Shown here: positions 31,299 to 44,601 of the stretch, piece by piece
How the letters are laid out: the number at the start of each line of letters is the position of its first letter
Numbering within the stretch: position 1 is the stretch's first letter
Assembly: GCA_021432605.1 (NCBI GenBank)
Contig: MU271146.1
Location: 62,001 to 126,000, forward strand
Source: Coniochaeta sp. PMI_546
Lineage: Eukaryota; Ascomycota; Sordariomycetes; Coniochaetales; Coniochaetaceae
Direction: 5' to 3'
Length of the DNA: 64,000 nt
Program-made: the position numbers and the translations under genes
The notes under the pieces: model-generated
Seen by the model: the letters and a program-made list of their open reading frames with translations, nothing else
Told to the model about the DNA's origin: nothing
Database searches by the model: none

Positions 31299-32741
31299 GG
31301 CTGGAAGGTGAGTTTGGGCGGTTAGGAGACGATGCAACTGGGTGTCTCAATGGTCAAACTTGCTTGAAGGGAGGGAGTTTGGAAGTCACAGAAAACAAGG
31401 CAACACAGACAGGTAATGAGAATGTCAGTGAGGCCAAAGAACTTTTGTGAAAGTGAGGTGGAAAAGGGAAACACCGAGAGCATGAGAAGGGGGGAAGTTA
31501 GCAGCTCCTCCGTTCACATCTTGGCCGACATCCCGGACCGTTTACCGGAACGCCGAGGACTCGAGGTGAAGTCCGGGGTATCAATGCTGTATCTGGGCGG
31601 TCTTCTGGGTATCTGCGGGGACCCCGCAGCGTATCATTGCTATCCAGAGGTTTGAAAGCGTACTAAGGTAAGGTAAGGTCGGGTAGCTTAGCTGCTGAGT
31701 AAAATAACCGTTATGGGGGTCATGAATACCCGTTTTGGGGTAACTACTTGGTGAAAACACCCCGTCTATTCACGGCTCAACGACATCAGTACCTTTCATA
31801 CAAGAGTACTGAGAACCACGCATGCTCTGTGCTACTATGTAGACATTCCTTGCTTCTTCTTGCTAAGGAGTCAAGGTATGTACATCCTTCCAGTTCAGAG
31901 TATAGCTAGAACTGGGTTATATCTTGCTCCTTGTTGTCGTTACTACCTACCTAAGGTATATACGGTTCTCATCACAACAAGCCAGCGTCTCGTTCTGTGA
32001 TAAGGTACCTCTACATAGTAAAGATACATGGACGGTTATTTTACGACCCCAGACGGTTATTTTAAGCGGCCCAGAGAAGATGTGGGGACGTGCCTCGGCC
32101 CGGCATCTTGGGACGGATCAACGACAACAACGCGGGCCGTTTTCTGAGGGGGGGGGGTTCGGGTTTCGGGCGGATCCTGGAACTTGCCAATTCGACCGGG
32201 CTAACACACTTTTGACTTCAGGCTTAGTAAGTATATCTTATACAGTATATTCCCGTACAAGTCGTAATGCTCACGTCGTAGGTCCAGGGTGTAAGTCTGA
32301 GTATGGGTATGGTCCTGAGGTATTAGCACATGACAGCATCTATGTCTAAAGGAATCACCTCGCAGAGAAACCAGACAAATCTGTGGACAAGAGCAGGACG
32401 AGAGCAGATTCTCGCTAATATTATCATATCGCCCGCAACGATACTAGTAATGAGCCACATAGCACCTTTGATCGCCCTCTCCGTCTCCCAGCCAGGCTGA
32501 ATCCCTAAACACCCTGACGCCGTGCAGAATACCGCTCAGTCATAGCTCATGACCTTCCAATGCTTTCCCTCTCCTCTCCCTGCCTTGCAGCATTTCCATT
32601 TTCCAGTTTTCCATTCTCGATGTTTCCCATGCCGAAGAACAAGTCCCCTCCGGCTCGGCCGATCTCTGACTCATTGATCAATCTCCCCAACTCCTGGACT
32701 TCCACCCGCCCGAAAAAAGAAAAGAAAAAGAAAAATGTAAA
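31299..32741. other. Long intergenic stretch (1.4 kb)
   Basis: Upstream of the acetoacetyl-CoA synthetase gene and downstream of TRA1. It has an AAGGTAAGGTAAGG run near 31665, a 10-G run near 32150 and three copies of an 11-bp ACGGTTATTTT word (listed separately). An open frame at 32560-33060 overlaps the TRA1 end antisense and is not called. Confidence 0.5.
31701..32064. repeat. Three copies of ACGGTTATTTT
   Basis: The word ACGGTTATTTTA occurs at 32032-32043 and 32053-32064 as direct copies 21 bases apart. An inverted 11-base copy (AAAATAACCGT) lies at 31701-31711. It could be a protein-binding word in the acetoacetyl-CoA synthetase upstream region. Seen directly; function unknown. Confidence 0.6.
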
Positions 32742-35700
32742 TTACAAATACGGCATCCACAAGGCATCGCACATGGCCAGGTGCATCGGATTGACCGCCT
32801 TGGCAATGAGGTCGATCACCGTCTGGTTAGCCGGCAGGTTGCCCACCGGCGCCTGCGCGAGGCTGACCGCCTTCTTGACAATCATCTCGCTGTTGGTCTG
32901 CACCGACGACCGGAGCTGCTCCTCCGTCAGCGCCGACGCCCTGTGGTTGCTCGTGAACCAGAACATCATCTCGTCCCTCACAAACAGCGTCAGCGCGTGC
33001 TCCAGCTGGAAGTCCGGCTCCGTCAGGCACCGCGCGATCGCCATCACCGAGCAGCTGTAGATGCCCTCCGTCGCCAGCGGGCCCATGAGCGTCTGCAGGT
33101 TGGGCGTGAGCCGGAACGGCACCGGCTCCTGGTTGTGGAAGAACGGCTTCGTCGGCGCCATCGACGCCATCAGCTCGTTGCTCCAGATGTTGCCCGACCC
33201 CCGCGCAATGTTCATCTTGTGCGGATACCGCTTGTCGATGTGCAGGATGTACGTCATGAACGTCAGCGCCGCGAGCTGGTACGAGAAGCGCCGCCGGAAC
33301 AGCCAGAACTCCGAGAACTCGGGATACGCCGCTTGGAAGTACTCCAGCGCGACCGTGTGCGGCACCCACTTCTCCTGGATCGCCGTCAGCACTTCGAGCC
33401 GTGCCGTGACACCTTGGTCGCCAGGCTTCTGCAATCGAGCGTCAGTCAATGTTGTTAACCTGAAAATTTTCAAAAATCGCCGTGTCACTTACAGTTCCCT
33501 TAGTCTCCATAAGCCCCCTCAGCTTGTCCATGGTAAACAGCACAGGCTCGTCCTTGGAGATGCCGCTCCTGCGGCAGTGATCTTCGTAGATCCCCTGCAG
33601 CGTGATCCACGAGGTGTCTTCCGACACAATCCTTATGTGCGGCGCAAGAGGCACCATCAGTGGCAGGGTAAACTGCAGGTCGCGCCGTCGGCTCTCCTTC
33701 TTGCTGCCCAGCGTCTGGTTCAGCTGTCGGAAGAGCTGCACTATCCGCTCTTCACGCCGACACTGCCGCGCCGCCGGGTGCTGCACGGCGAACGGGTGAA
33801 CACTGCCGTCGTGGCCGCGCATCTTCAGGCGGCGGTGCGAACCCACGATCGTCCGGACGAGATCCACGTCGGGCAGAAACCGGTCGATACGGATGAAGTC
33901 CTGGTTCTTGTCCTTATGCTGCAGGTATTGCCCCGGGATCTCCACCTCGTCGAACTTGTTGTACCGGAACTCGCTGAGATGCTGCGAGTAGTGCTCCAGC
34001 GGGATCTTGCAGTGCCGCCGGTCCAGCTTCTCCTCAAACTTGTCTCGCCACTTGCGCAGCTTGTGGATGTACTCGTACATTGTCGGCTTCACCTGCACAA
34101 AGTCTGCCTCGAATGTTGACCTGATGTGAGCCGGCAATATCGTCTCAGCAAACCGGGTAATGTTGGTCTCGGTCGCGGCAGGTAGCTTCACGTCCCGCGC
34201 GTAGGACGTAGGCATGCGACTGACATACGCCAGCGCATCGTTGAGGAGAGCGACGATGAGACGGTAGGCATCCTCGTCCGGAGGGCACTTGAAATTCTTT
34301 TGTATCTGATCCACCATGGTCTCCATCGACAAAGCAAGCAGAGGGAAAGCGGTCTTGAGAACACTCATAATCTCCTCAGTAAGGTCCCATGGCTGCTTCT
34401 TCTGCGCGCCTTGGGTCTGCTCCGGCACCGGCATCCCGTTAGCCGCCGCAGCGGATTGAGCCTGCGCAGCGGCGGGAGCAGGAGTCCCGTTCGGCTCGCC
34501 CCCTTCGGTCTTGGGCTGCACGGTGCCTTCGCCGTTTGCTGTCGCAGGCCTCGAGGTAGAACCTTCCGTCTTGGTTGCTGGGGTGTCTTGCCTCGTCTGC
34601 TGTGGAGAGCTGCTCGGCTTGCCGGCCTGGGCTTGAGCCTGGGCCTGGGCCTGGGCCGACTGTGCCCGTCGCATCTTCTCCTTGGCAGCCTTGGCCTCCT
34701 GGTTCTTCTTGATCGCCAGCATGTCCTCCCTGCTGGTTCTGAGCTGGAAGTAGAGAGCCTGTGGATAGCTCTTGGCGATCTTGAGCAGGATAGGATGCAC
34801 GCGCGGAGCTTCCTTGTGACCGAGACCGGTGAGAAGCTGAGGGATGTACGTGATCCAGTACCACACAGGGATGTCGCCCTTGTAGTCGTCGAACCCTTCG
34901 GCGATCGTACCCTTCGCATCGTCGAGGCTGAGGAGCCAGAGAATGCGCGCTATGAGCTTCCTCGCCTTGTGGTTCTTGTAGCTCGACGCAGCTTGCAGGT
35001 AGCTGGTCAGCGCCTGTTTGGCCGCGCTCAGATCCTTGGGATTCTCCTTGAATTGGCGGTCGTTGAAGTAGCCCCATTCGGCCCAAGCCTTGGCTGCTGT
35101 GATGTCGAAATACAATGCTGTGCCGTACGCCGTGTTGGCCTCTTCCTTCTGGCGCAACTTCTCCAGGAACATGCCCTTCAGAGTGTAGAACTCTGCCTTC
35201 TGCGGTGCACTGAAGTAATTAAGATTCGTATTATTAATCACATCGAGACCGCTCGACAGCTCGTCCGGGTTCTGGTAGTGGCATTTCGCCTGCTCCCTCA
35301 GCTTCAAGAACGCTTCCTGGATCTCAATGTTAGGCAGAGTGTAGATGCGGCTGAGCTGGCTGATGCAGACATCCGGCAGGTTGTGCTTTCTCGCGACGTG
35401 CGCGAAGCGGTTGATGATCCATGCCGTCTCGTGATAGCCACGGTATGCGAACGATGCCCCGCTTGTGTTTTGCCCTGCCGGCGGCAACAGCTGTAGGTAC
35501 GTATTGTTAATGAGACCAAAGATATGCTGCCTCCAGGTGACGAGATCCTGCCAGGCGACGATGTCATCCCACGTGTTGGGGAGTCGGTCTCTCCATGCGC
35601 CTAGGAGTAGCTTAAGCTCCCCTGACTTAGCATCAAGATTCTCACGCGTTGTGTTGGCAAGGCTGTTGCAAATCACAGACGCATCGTGCAGCTCAACCAG

Positions 35701-38700
35701 TTGTTGGAAGTTTTGCAGAAGAGGTATGTGGGCATTGGTGAGCCGTTTCGGGAGCTGGTGCCATTTTCGAATCGACAACTGGATAGCCTCGTCCACGACC
35801 CTGTTGAATTCGGGGGCCACCTCCGCTTTGGTTGGGCTGTTGTGGTACTTGAGAAGAGCCATAAACGCCTGGAAGAAGGACCGTCTGGGCGTGGGGGCGT
35901 CCATCACACCCTTGATAAGCGTGTCCAGCTGGTCTCTGTGCTCTTGAGTCTGCCACATCTCCGTATTGCGCCAAGCGCATTCGAGCAACAAGTCCTGGTA
36001 GTTCTCATGCTTTGCGAAGTCTTGAAGGATGTCCCACTGCTGAAGCTTCTGCGCGCACAGCACCCAGTGGTCCTCCCAAAGCATGTACTCGGCTTGGGAG
36101 AAGGGGATGACGCCCGTGCGGGCCTTGATCTGCGCAGCTTCGTACATCTTCTGCGCCTTGTCCCACATGCCGTTCTGCTCGAAAGAGAGGGCCGCATTCG
36201 TTTCCACGAACTGGCAGCGCCGCCGCCAGGTTCCGTAGAAGAGGTCTTCTTCCGACAGAGCTGCGTACAGCTCGACCAAAGCATCCAGATTGCTCTCTCT
36301 GGCATTAGCAGAGTCGATTTCTGGTTTGATCGCGGCATTTTCGAGCTGGAACAAGGCCGTGTACCAAGCATCGTAGCTCTTGGCCTCGAACTTCAACACG
36401 TGTGGAGGGATCTTGCAGTCAGGCCAAGCTTTGGCAGCACCGGCTAAGAGTGACTGCACGACATTGGGCCGCTTGTCCATCTGGCGGGCATGGTAGTCCT
36501 TTGTAAGAAGTGTAACCAGTCCGCGCTCGAGCTCCGCCCGCTCCTCACGGAGGGTAGCTGACCAAAACATTGGGAAAAGGCAGACCCAGAGCTCATGTGA
36601 GAGGTTGGGATCAATGTGTTGGAGCTGAGTCAACGGCTCGAGGACATCTCGCACTCTCACATCACCAAGCTCATTGACGAACCGGCGATGGTTTGCCATG
36701 AAGGTCTCGTACCTGTCGTCGGCCATCATACTCGGTTCGCGGATGTCCTTTGAATAGAGCCCAAAGATCTGCGAGGCAGGAAGCACCCGGAAGTCCTCGG
36801 GGTGCAACTGAACTGCGGTATTTGACTCGATAGCCCCAAGTAGTAGTTGTGACGCCTGAGCCAGCCAATACGTGTCGGCCAAGGTGTCCCAGTTCTGAGA
36901 CACAATCACATAGGCAAGCCGGGCGCTCGCGGTCTTAGACAAGCTCTTGTCAAATATTGCCATGAAGCGATTGCGCATATCCACGTCCTGCGCCCTGGTG
37001 CCGATAAGGAAAGCATGCTCCATTCGAACCGTAAGCTCCGTCCTGGTGATCTTGGGATCCTCGTAGATCCGTATCACGAGATCAAGGAACTTCATGAGCA
37101 TTGTCGGATCTTGCCTATGCTCGAACGACAGCATTTTGTGCAAGACTGCTGTTTTCTCCTTAAGAGTAGGCCACGTGCCTTCAGACCTAAATACCCAAGT
37201 TTCAACCATATCGAGAATCTTCTGGCACAGCGGCAGATGTAGTGACTTTTCGACGAGTGTCGCGAGGACACTAAGGAAGGGACGCCGGTTGTCACCAAGA
37301 CTATCCATCCGCAATGCTGTAATCTCAATAGCTTTAAGGATCAGCCCAGTCTGGATCTCTAGGTCGTAAGGATTCATCTCCGCCGGCGCGTTCGGGTCTT
37401 GGGGCGGGCGGACAGCCGGGTTAGTCTGAGCATGAGCGAGGGCTGCGTAATGCGAGACGTGATCCCTAGCCAACTTTGACTGTAGCGACTTCATGATCGC
37501 TGGAATGTGTTGGTCGATAACAGTCGGTTTGCGCTGTGCAAGCGACCACAGGACATTGATGCCCGAGACGTAGTTGCCTGCATTCATGCTCTCCGTCGCG
37601 ATCCCCGACAAAAAGGTAACAATCTCGTAGGTCTGCGCTTCCGGCTCGGCTTCGGCATCTGCATCATCCATTGGCACGTCCTCGGGAATAGCTTCTAAGA
37701 TCCGCTGAACAATCGGCTTCAGATCGCGGCCATCGTCATACTTCTTGTCGGCGCTGTGCAAGCAATCCTGGAGTTCGGGATTCTCGGACTTCAGGCACTT
37801 CTCCAGGATCTTCTGAATCTGAGGCATGTTCCCGTTGATCCAATCGTTCGTCTTGAAGTTAAGAATGATGCGTACGACCTGGAGAGTGTTGATGATGTTG
37901 GTGATAAACTTCTCGTCGTAGTGCTCCTTGTCAGCTGGATCGGCGGCAAGGATCGCAGTCGTCTTGTCGCTGGCCAGCACAACATCAGTGACATTGGGGA
38001 ACAAGTCAAAGTCGAGGTCGCCCCAGTACTGAGGCTGCAAGAGGTTATAAAGAAGTGTCATGGCCTTCTTGCACAGCTCGTGGGACTGCGGCGGCAACGC
38101 TGGCCCAGTCGGTGTCGCATCCCGATGTTTGGTTGAAGGCAGCTGATACCGCTCATTCAGCTGGGCGATGAACTCAACGAGGTACTTGACCATCTTCTGC
38201 CGGCCAAGGGCGGGAATCTGGAATTCCGCCCTCTCCTGCCGAGGCGCAGGCGGCGAAGAGTTTTGTTGGTCTTCGAGCTTCCGCTTCTTAGCATTCGGAG
38301 ACTCGGACAGTGACCGGTCCGGCTCGGTTCGCTTGCCTTCCACGCGCCGCTGCTCCCACTGCCATACTAGCCACATCATGTTGAGGACAAGCTTCTTGCT
38401 CTCGTTCGACGCGTTGACGGGCGTCGCCACCTTTCGGAGACAGGTGATGATCAACATGGCAAACTTATCGCGGGTGTCATAGAAAAGGTCAGGGTGCTTG
38501 ACCAGGAAGTGGAAGATGCACGTCATCTGTTGGACGTTCTGGCTTTCTTCCGCGAGGATCCTCCGTGGCGCAACAGCCCAGACAGCGTTTCGATCGCTCA
38601 CGTTGAGATTGCACCGCTTGGGCATAACAGGGGCCATGAGCTCCAACGCCTGCGTGACCAGCGCCCGACCTTCAGTCTGGTTTGTCTTCAGAAGCGAGAA

Positions 38701-41700
38701 ATAGATCTGCGTGACAATCTTCGCCGGCGTGTCATAATGGGCGATGAAGTACCCAATGACAACATAAGCGGCGTGCTTGTTGATGACGTCGTCAAGCCGG
38801 ATATAGGTCCAACCAAACTTGATAAAGTCTTTCCTAGCCTCTTGCAAGTAGTTGTGATGATACTTGACCAGCATAGCAGAAAGTTGCAGGACCTCCATGC
38901 GAGTGTGGTCGATGCCAGGCTGAAGCAGATCTTCCTGAGGGTCCGCCAGGTTGACCTTCCAAATCTTGCTGTTGATGGAGTCGATGACTGTCTTATCCAG
39001 AAGCCTCGCCTTGTTCGCCTCTGGCTTGTTCCAGTGGCGCATGACGTCCATCGCCAAGATCGGATTAACCACATTGTGCAGCAAGAAACACTTCGTCTTC
39101 TGTGTGGCAGCCCTGCCTGCATAAACGTCGAGGCATCGAAGAATTGCCGCCTTCCAGAACTCCAGAGAGTCGCTGCAGATAATGTTCTTGTAGAGGTAGG
39201 TGAAGAGGTCCGGAGTGGCGCGGAAATCGTCTGCAGTGACTGACTCGACCAGACTGAAGAGAGCATCAAGATCCTTCGGGTGTTGCTCCAGCGACTTGGT
39301 GAAGATAAACATAAGCTGCTCCGCTGCTTGGTCTGCTGGGAGTCGCAGATGTGGCTGAAGTGCATGCCCCTTGAAGTTACGCTCAAGATCCTTACCAACT
39401 TGTTTCAACCACTCGATATGATCTCTATTCTCCAGCCATGAAGATGTGCTCGGGTGCTGGCTCATAGCATGAAGGATGTTGATTGTGTTTATGATGGCTG
39501 CGAACTTGGTCTCGCCATCAGTGTTGGCAGTCTCACTGCATGCCTTGATTAGATCCTCGACCTTGGTCCGAGTAGCCGAGTTCCCAGCGTCGGACGCCGC
39601 TGCTGGCGTGGCCGGAGCACCTGCTGGTGTCTGGGTCTGCTCGGGAGAAGACCCCAGCCGCTTGACGCCGTGGGCTCTCAGCGGCTCACTGTCACGGTCG
39701 CGCAGGACTTGAGCGAAGAATCGGCCATATCTGATATCGTCGATCTTGCTGATGAAGAAGTTCCAGTTATCATCTGGATAGCGATTGAGATACTTGTAAA
39801 GGGGCTTTCGGAAGGGGCTGTGATGCGTTCTCCGGAGCTTGAACTCCAGATCCATGACGATGTCGATGACGGGCTCCTTGAATGCCCTGACACCCTCCGG
39901 CAAGAGATGGAAGATGTTGAAGACAGCAGCGATCACCTTCATTTGAGGGTTTTGCTCGAAGAAGGTGAATGAGATCTGCTGGAGAACATTCGGCTCTGCA
40001 ATGACCTTGATATGCTCAAGCAGCCGTGTACCGATGCCCACCTTAAAATAAGAGTTGAGCAGTCGCAACAGTCGTGCGAGGTTATCCAAGCCATGCGTCG
40101 TGAGTTGCTTGGCGTTTTGAAGGCTTGCGAGAACCGGCCTGAGGCCAGTTTGCAACAGCTCCTTGGGCAGCTTCGTCGTGTGAGTCAGGACAGCCTTGAG
40201 CGCGTCGTTAGCGGCCTCGATTGTTGGCTTCGATTCCGAGTACAAGCACTTGAAGAATACCGAAACGATCTTCCCTCGAGTCGGATTCGTCTGCCCATTC
40301 ATAAAGTTCTCGAATCCCATTGCCGTGCTCAAAATCTTGATGCACGAGACTCGCAGCCGGACGATGAAGTCATGCGTCCTAAACTCCAGGTTCTTTCCCG
40401 CAAGACTCTCATCACTCGCATCAGCAAGCGCCAGAGACTCCATAAGCAAGCGATTGAGATGTTCATCGAATGTAACAAAGTCAGGCCTCAACTGCATGTA
40501 GTAGGTGACGGCGTCAATGTAACCGATTTGTATCGGGAATGGCAATGCCCTCAACGGCTTGGCGTATATGGGTACGAGGAGCCGGTCTTTGTACGGCTCA
40601 ATTAACTCCGGAATAGTCGCCCCGGAGGCCTCGGCGATGATCTCCAGAGCCTCCTTCGCCATGGCCCGAACGTGAAGGTTCATATGCGCCAGTTCGTTGT
40701 TGAGAAGCATGCACAGCTGCGCAAGACGAGGTTGTTTAGGCTGCGGTTGACCCGGCTGTACTGGTGCAGGGAGGGCGTCCTCCTTCTTGATATTCTTTGT
40801 GATTCGTCGCAACAAGATCACCAGCGTGTCCTGTGCAGACCTTCGAGTCTTCTGAGGGAGATCTTGCGGCATGTCCTTGATCACATACATGAGGGAGCGG
40901 ATGAATTCCATCTGCTTCGCAGCAACCCAGGCGTCGCCGAGATCCATCTCGGTCAGTAGGATCCTGATACCCAGGCTTCCTCCAGCCTTGGTGAACCACT
41001 CTTCCTCGTAACAGCCGTGGCAGAATGTAGATGCCAAGCTGCTGAAGAAGGTAAGCCGTGCGACATGATTTGGCGAACCAAATATCGTAACGGCAGACCT
41101 GTGAATCTCTTTGACTATCCGTTGCGCACCCTCACGAACCTCTGGGCTTTCCGAGGCAAGAGACTCCAGAATGGCGTCCGAGATGACACGGCTGTCGATG
41201 TGCAAGGGACCTTCGCCAGAGTTGGCATTGAAGGGGCTAGTAGTACGCTTGAAGTCGATCAGAGCTCGCCCAATTTCTAGGACGGTGAAATGTCGGGCCA
41301 AGTTCATCAGGAACGCATCCGCGTCTTCCTTGAACTCGGGCATGGACTGAGCGTACATGATGGCCTTGATGAGTCGCTGCAGGTTCTTGTCTTCGTCGTC
41401 CTTCTTGGCGATCGAGCGCGACTTGTCCGTCTGCTCGAACACCGAGAAGTCGGCTTCTGGCTTCCTCGTAATGAGATCCTGCGCCTCAAGCCGGACAAGC
41501 CGTGGGAGGTCATCGGGGAGGTAAGGGTCAACACCAATCCGAAGCTTGACTTGAGCCTTGATGAGTTGCAAGGCCTGCTTCTTGTAGTAGGCATCGTATT
41601 GCTTCGGCATGGCTCCTTTGGAGTTCCTCGGGACCTCCATCAACTTCTGGATTGCCAGATCAATGCCTAGATGTGCCGGAAATGCGCGATCACGCTTGGA

Positions 41701-44601
41701 ACCTATAAGCCGAACGTCAAAGCTGGAGCGGTCATCCACGTATTCTTGGAATGAGACGGGCAGGGCATCGGTCATAAACTTTCGATTCCGGCCGCCGAGT
41801 TTGCCCAAGATCCGCATCGTGGTGTGGGCGTGGAAATGACTGTACGGATGCGGCTTGAGATGATCAAAGAGCGCGGTCATCAGGTCATCGATGACAGGCG
41901 CCATGATAGGATCGAGATAGTCCGCCGTCAGGTTGTCGACGCAGAGTTCCAAAGTACGGAGCCCCTGGCCCACAAGCTCAGTGCCGGCACGCAGAGCGAC
42001 AACTAGCGGTCGCATCAGGAAACTCAGGTGAGGCAAGAGGTTACTTAACCTTGCTGGGACCGTCAGACATAACTCGACATACAAGTCTCGCTCGGTGGGC
42101 TTTCGCGCAGCCATCAAGAGGTTATTGAGGACGTCCAGAAGCATCTCTAGAAGAGGTAGTATCTGCTTGTAGAGGTGCTCGAACTTTCCGCCACCGATGC
42201 TCCTGAATAGAGACCTCAGGAGAAGGAAGTAGTTCATCGGTTCCTCAGCCTTAGTAGAGAGTTCGATAGACTTGACCACAATGTCGACCACATGGGGAAG
42301 GAGGACCTGCTCGTTCTGGCTAGCGAACAGGGTTACAGCCATGAATGCCAGCTTGAAGAGTCGCAGCAGAATCGATGCCTTCTTGACATCGGCAGACCCC
42401 ACATCCTCGATACGCTCCATCAAGAAGCGTAGAAGCATACCACAGAAACTGGGAGAGGTTGCCTCGCTGGCCAGGAAGAACTGGGGGATGTGCAGGAGCG
42501 CAGTATGCTCGTGGATCATGTCATAGAGCCGCGGGATCTCCTGCTGGAAAACCTCGTGGAATGTCGCTGGATCGATGCAGTGGAAGACGGTCGCAAATGT
42601 CTCAAGCAGGTCCTTCTCCTCCTTACTACTGCTAATCATGTAGAAGTTGGCCATATACTCCACAGGTGATGCGTACTGCGATTCTGTTGCCGGCTTCTCA
42701 ATTTCGTAGTACCGGAAAACGTAAGCACCCTCTCGGAATAGCTTGATGATGATCTGGACTTCTTCGGCCGAGAAACCGAACGAAACATCCTGCCAGTGGC
42801 CCGGGGCATGGCTGGGATCGACAGGCGGGGGTGGATTGCACGTCTTCAGTTGATAGAAGGTGTTCTTGAGCCCCGTCATGAGGTTCTTGAAAAGGAACTT
42901 ATTATCCACCACCGGGTCGGCGCCACGATCACGCAGGTTCGAGGTCTTGATGGGCATGGCGTTGAAAACATCGATCTCGTCCCACTCTGGCGGGTGTTCC
43001 TTATCCGCAAGGTACGTCTCCGGAGTGGCATCAGCAGCCTGCTGGTGGTACTGCTTCGAAAGCTTGACAGCGTTCGGGTACTGTCGATTCATGGCAGCAA
43101 ACTTGTCACCAATGGCGTTGAGTATCATGAGCAGATAGTACCGGGCATCCACCTTGTTGGGCATCTTCGCAATGCACTCAGCCATATTGAGGAGGAGCTT
43201 GGCGCTCATTGTCTGGAAGCTCGTGCCCGGAAAATTGTCCTGGAGGTTCCGCGTGTACACCTCGACCGTCTTGCGGATCTGGTCCGGTTGTAGATGTTCG
43301 CGGACGTGATGGATCAGATCAGCCAGCATGCTGTACGCCAAAGGACGCATCGTCTCGTACACGGTCAAGCCGTCTCCTATCAGGGTCCTCTCATCCAGCA
43401 ACTCATCAATCTTGGGCAGAAAGATCTTCCTAAAATTGAAGTTGATGATGTGTCGGATGGCAACAAGTAGTTCCTTACGTGCACTTGATTTCTCCCGGGG
43501 ACAGTCCTGGAGAAGCCGGACCACAATATCGGGCAAGGTGTGGAGAAAGTCTGCAAGCTGCTGCGAATACTGACGCAGCAGATACGCCAGGAAGCTCATA
43601 GTCTTGACCTGAGCCGTGATAAACTCACCAAACGCTGCTCGGTTCTTGATGTTTGGGCTGACACCAGTGAAGATGGTACCTCGAGCTGCAGCGTCCTTGT
43701 GTGCCTGTTCCTGTGCTTTCGCTTGGAGGCAGAGAACCCCCTTGATGCTTGGTACGAATTGCCTCACGTTCTGCGCAACAGTCGTCCTATACACCTGAAA
43801 TATGGACACGACAATGATTGGGCATTCCGAGAGGACTTTGAAGGACTGCATTCCCTTAAGAAGAGGCCGGCCGGATTGTTGAGTTGGATCGGAAAAGTCA
43901 GATCCGGAGGCAACAGGTGATCCTGGCCTTGGGGAAGCCTGATGCTGAAGCAGCTGAGAGTGTGAGCTACTAGGTGTGCCAGTGTTGGCAGCCACGTTCC
44001 CTGTGGCGGTATGAGGGTGGGTAGTTGATGATTCGTCCAGCTGCTCTCGCACCACGCGCTCCAACTGATCGAAGAGTTCCTGAATGAGGGATAGGAAGCT
44101 CTGTACTTTGCCGCCTAGCACCTTGGACTGATGCCGCATGATGTCCGAGATTATCTTGACACATAGTATAGCATTGTCCTCATTGTCGGTGCGGACTAGG
44201 CCCATCAGAAGGTCGACGACCTCCTCGGCATAGGGCTCGAATGGCTCGGTCGGGCTGGGACTGGTCGGCAGCCGGTGGAGGATCTCGAGGACGCAATTTC
44301 GAAGCTTCTGGAGGTTCTGTTGATCTGCTGTGTTGGTCTGGAAAACGGGCGGTCCTCTCAGGATGTTGATGAAAATGGGCATGAACTTCTTCAGGAAGAA
44401 GGGGTAGGATGGACCGGTGACATAGTGGTCAAGTGAGTCCCGTAGCGTCGTCGCAGCCTCGACCTTGACCCGGAGCTCTGAAGATAATAGGTTTAGTGAC
44501 TGGAGGGCCTATGATAGACAATTCAACTGTGCAAGATAAGACTTACCCGTCTCCGGTATGGTCAGGCGCTTCAACACATCCTCAAGAATATTGGCCGCCA
44601 T
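32742..44601 (-). CDS. tra1: Tra1, PIKK-family pseudokinase scaffold of SAGA and NuA4
   Basis: Exons 44601-44547, 44477-33493 and 33428-32742 (introns 69 and 64 nt) encode about 3,908 aa; the middle exon alone is about 11 kb. Tra1 is the activator-binding scaffold of the SAGA and NuA4 histone acetyltransferase complexes. It starts [17 protein letters not shown]. Residues up to about 2,500 are HEAT-type helical repeats; a FAT region covers about 2,550-3,210; the PI3K-like domain about 3,500-3,850; and a FATC end ATGs the C-terminus ([18 protein letters not shown], then MPYL). The kinase-like part has [20 protein letters not shown] and [16 protein letters not shown] but no HRD/DFG-type catalytic residues, as in known Tra1/TRRAP. 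A low-complexity AQAQAQAQA stretch with Ser/Pro/Gln/Thr lies between FAT and kinase (about 3,285-3,360). Joins at both ends restore expected blocks ([11 protein letters not shown] and METKGT-KPGDQG). Confidence 0.97.

Noticed and set aside
34300-35496. 398-codon plus-strand frame opposite TRA1
   Set aside because: Antisense of conserved Tra1 sequence.
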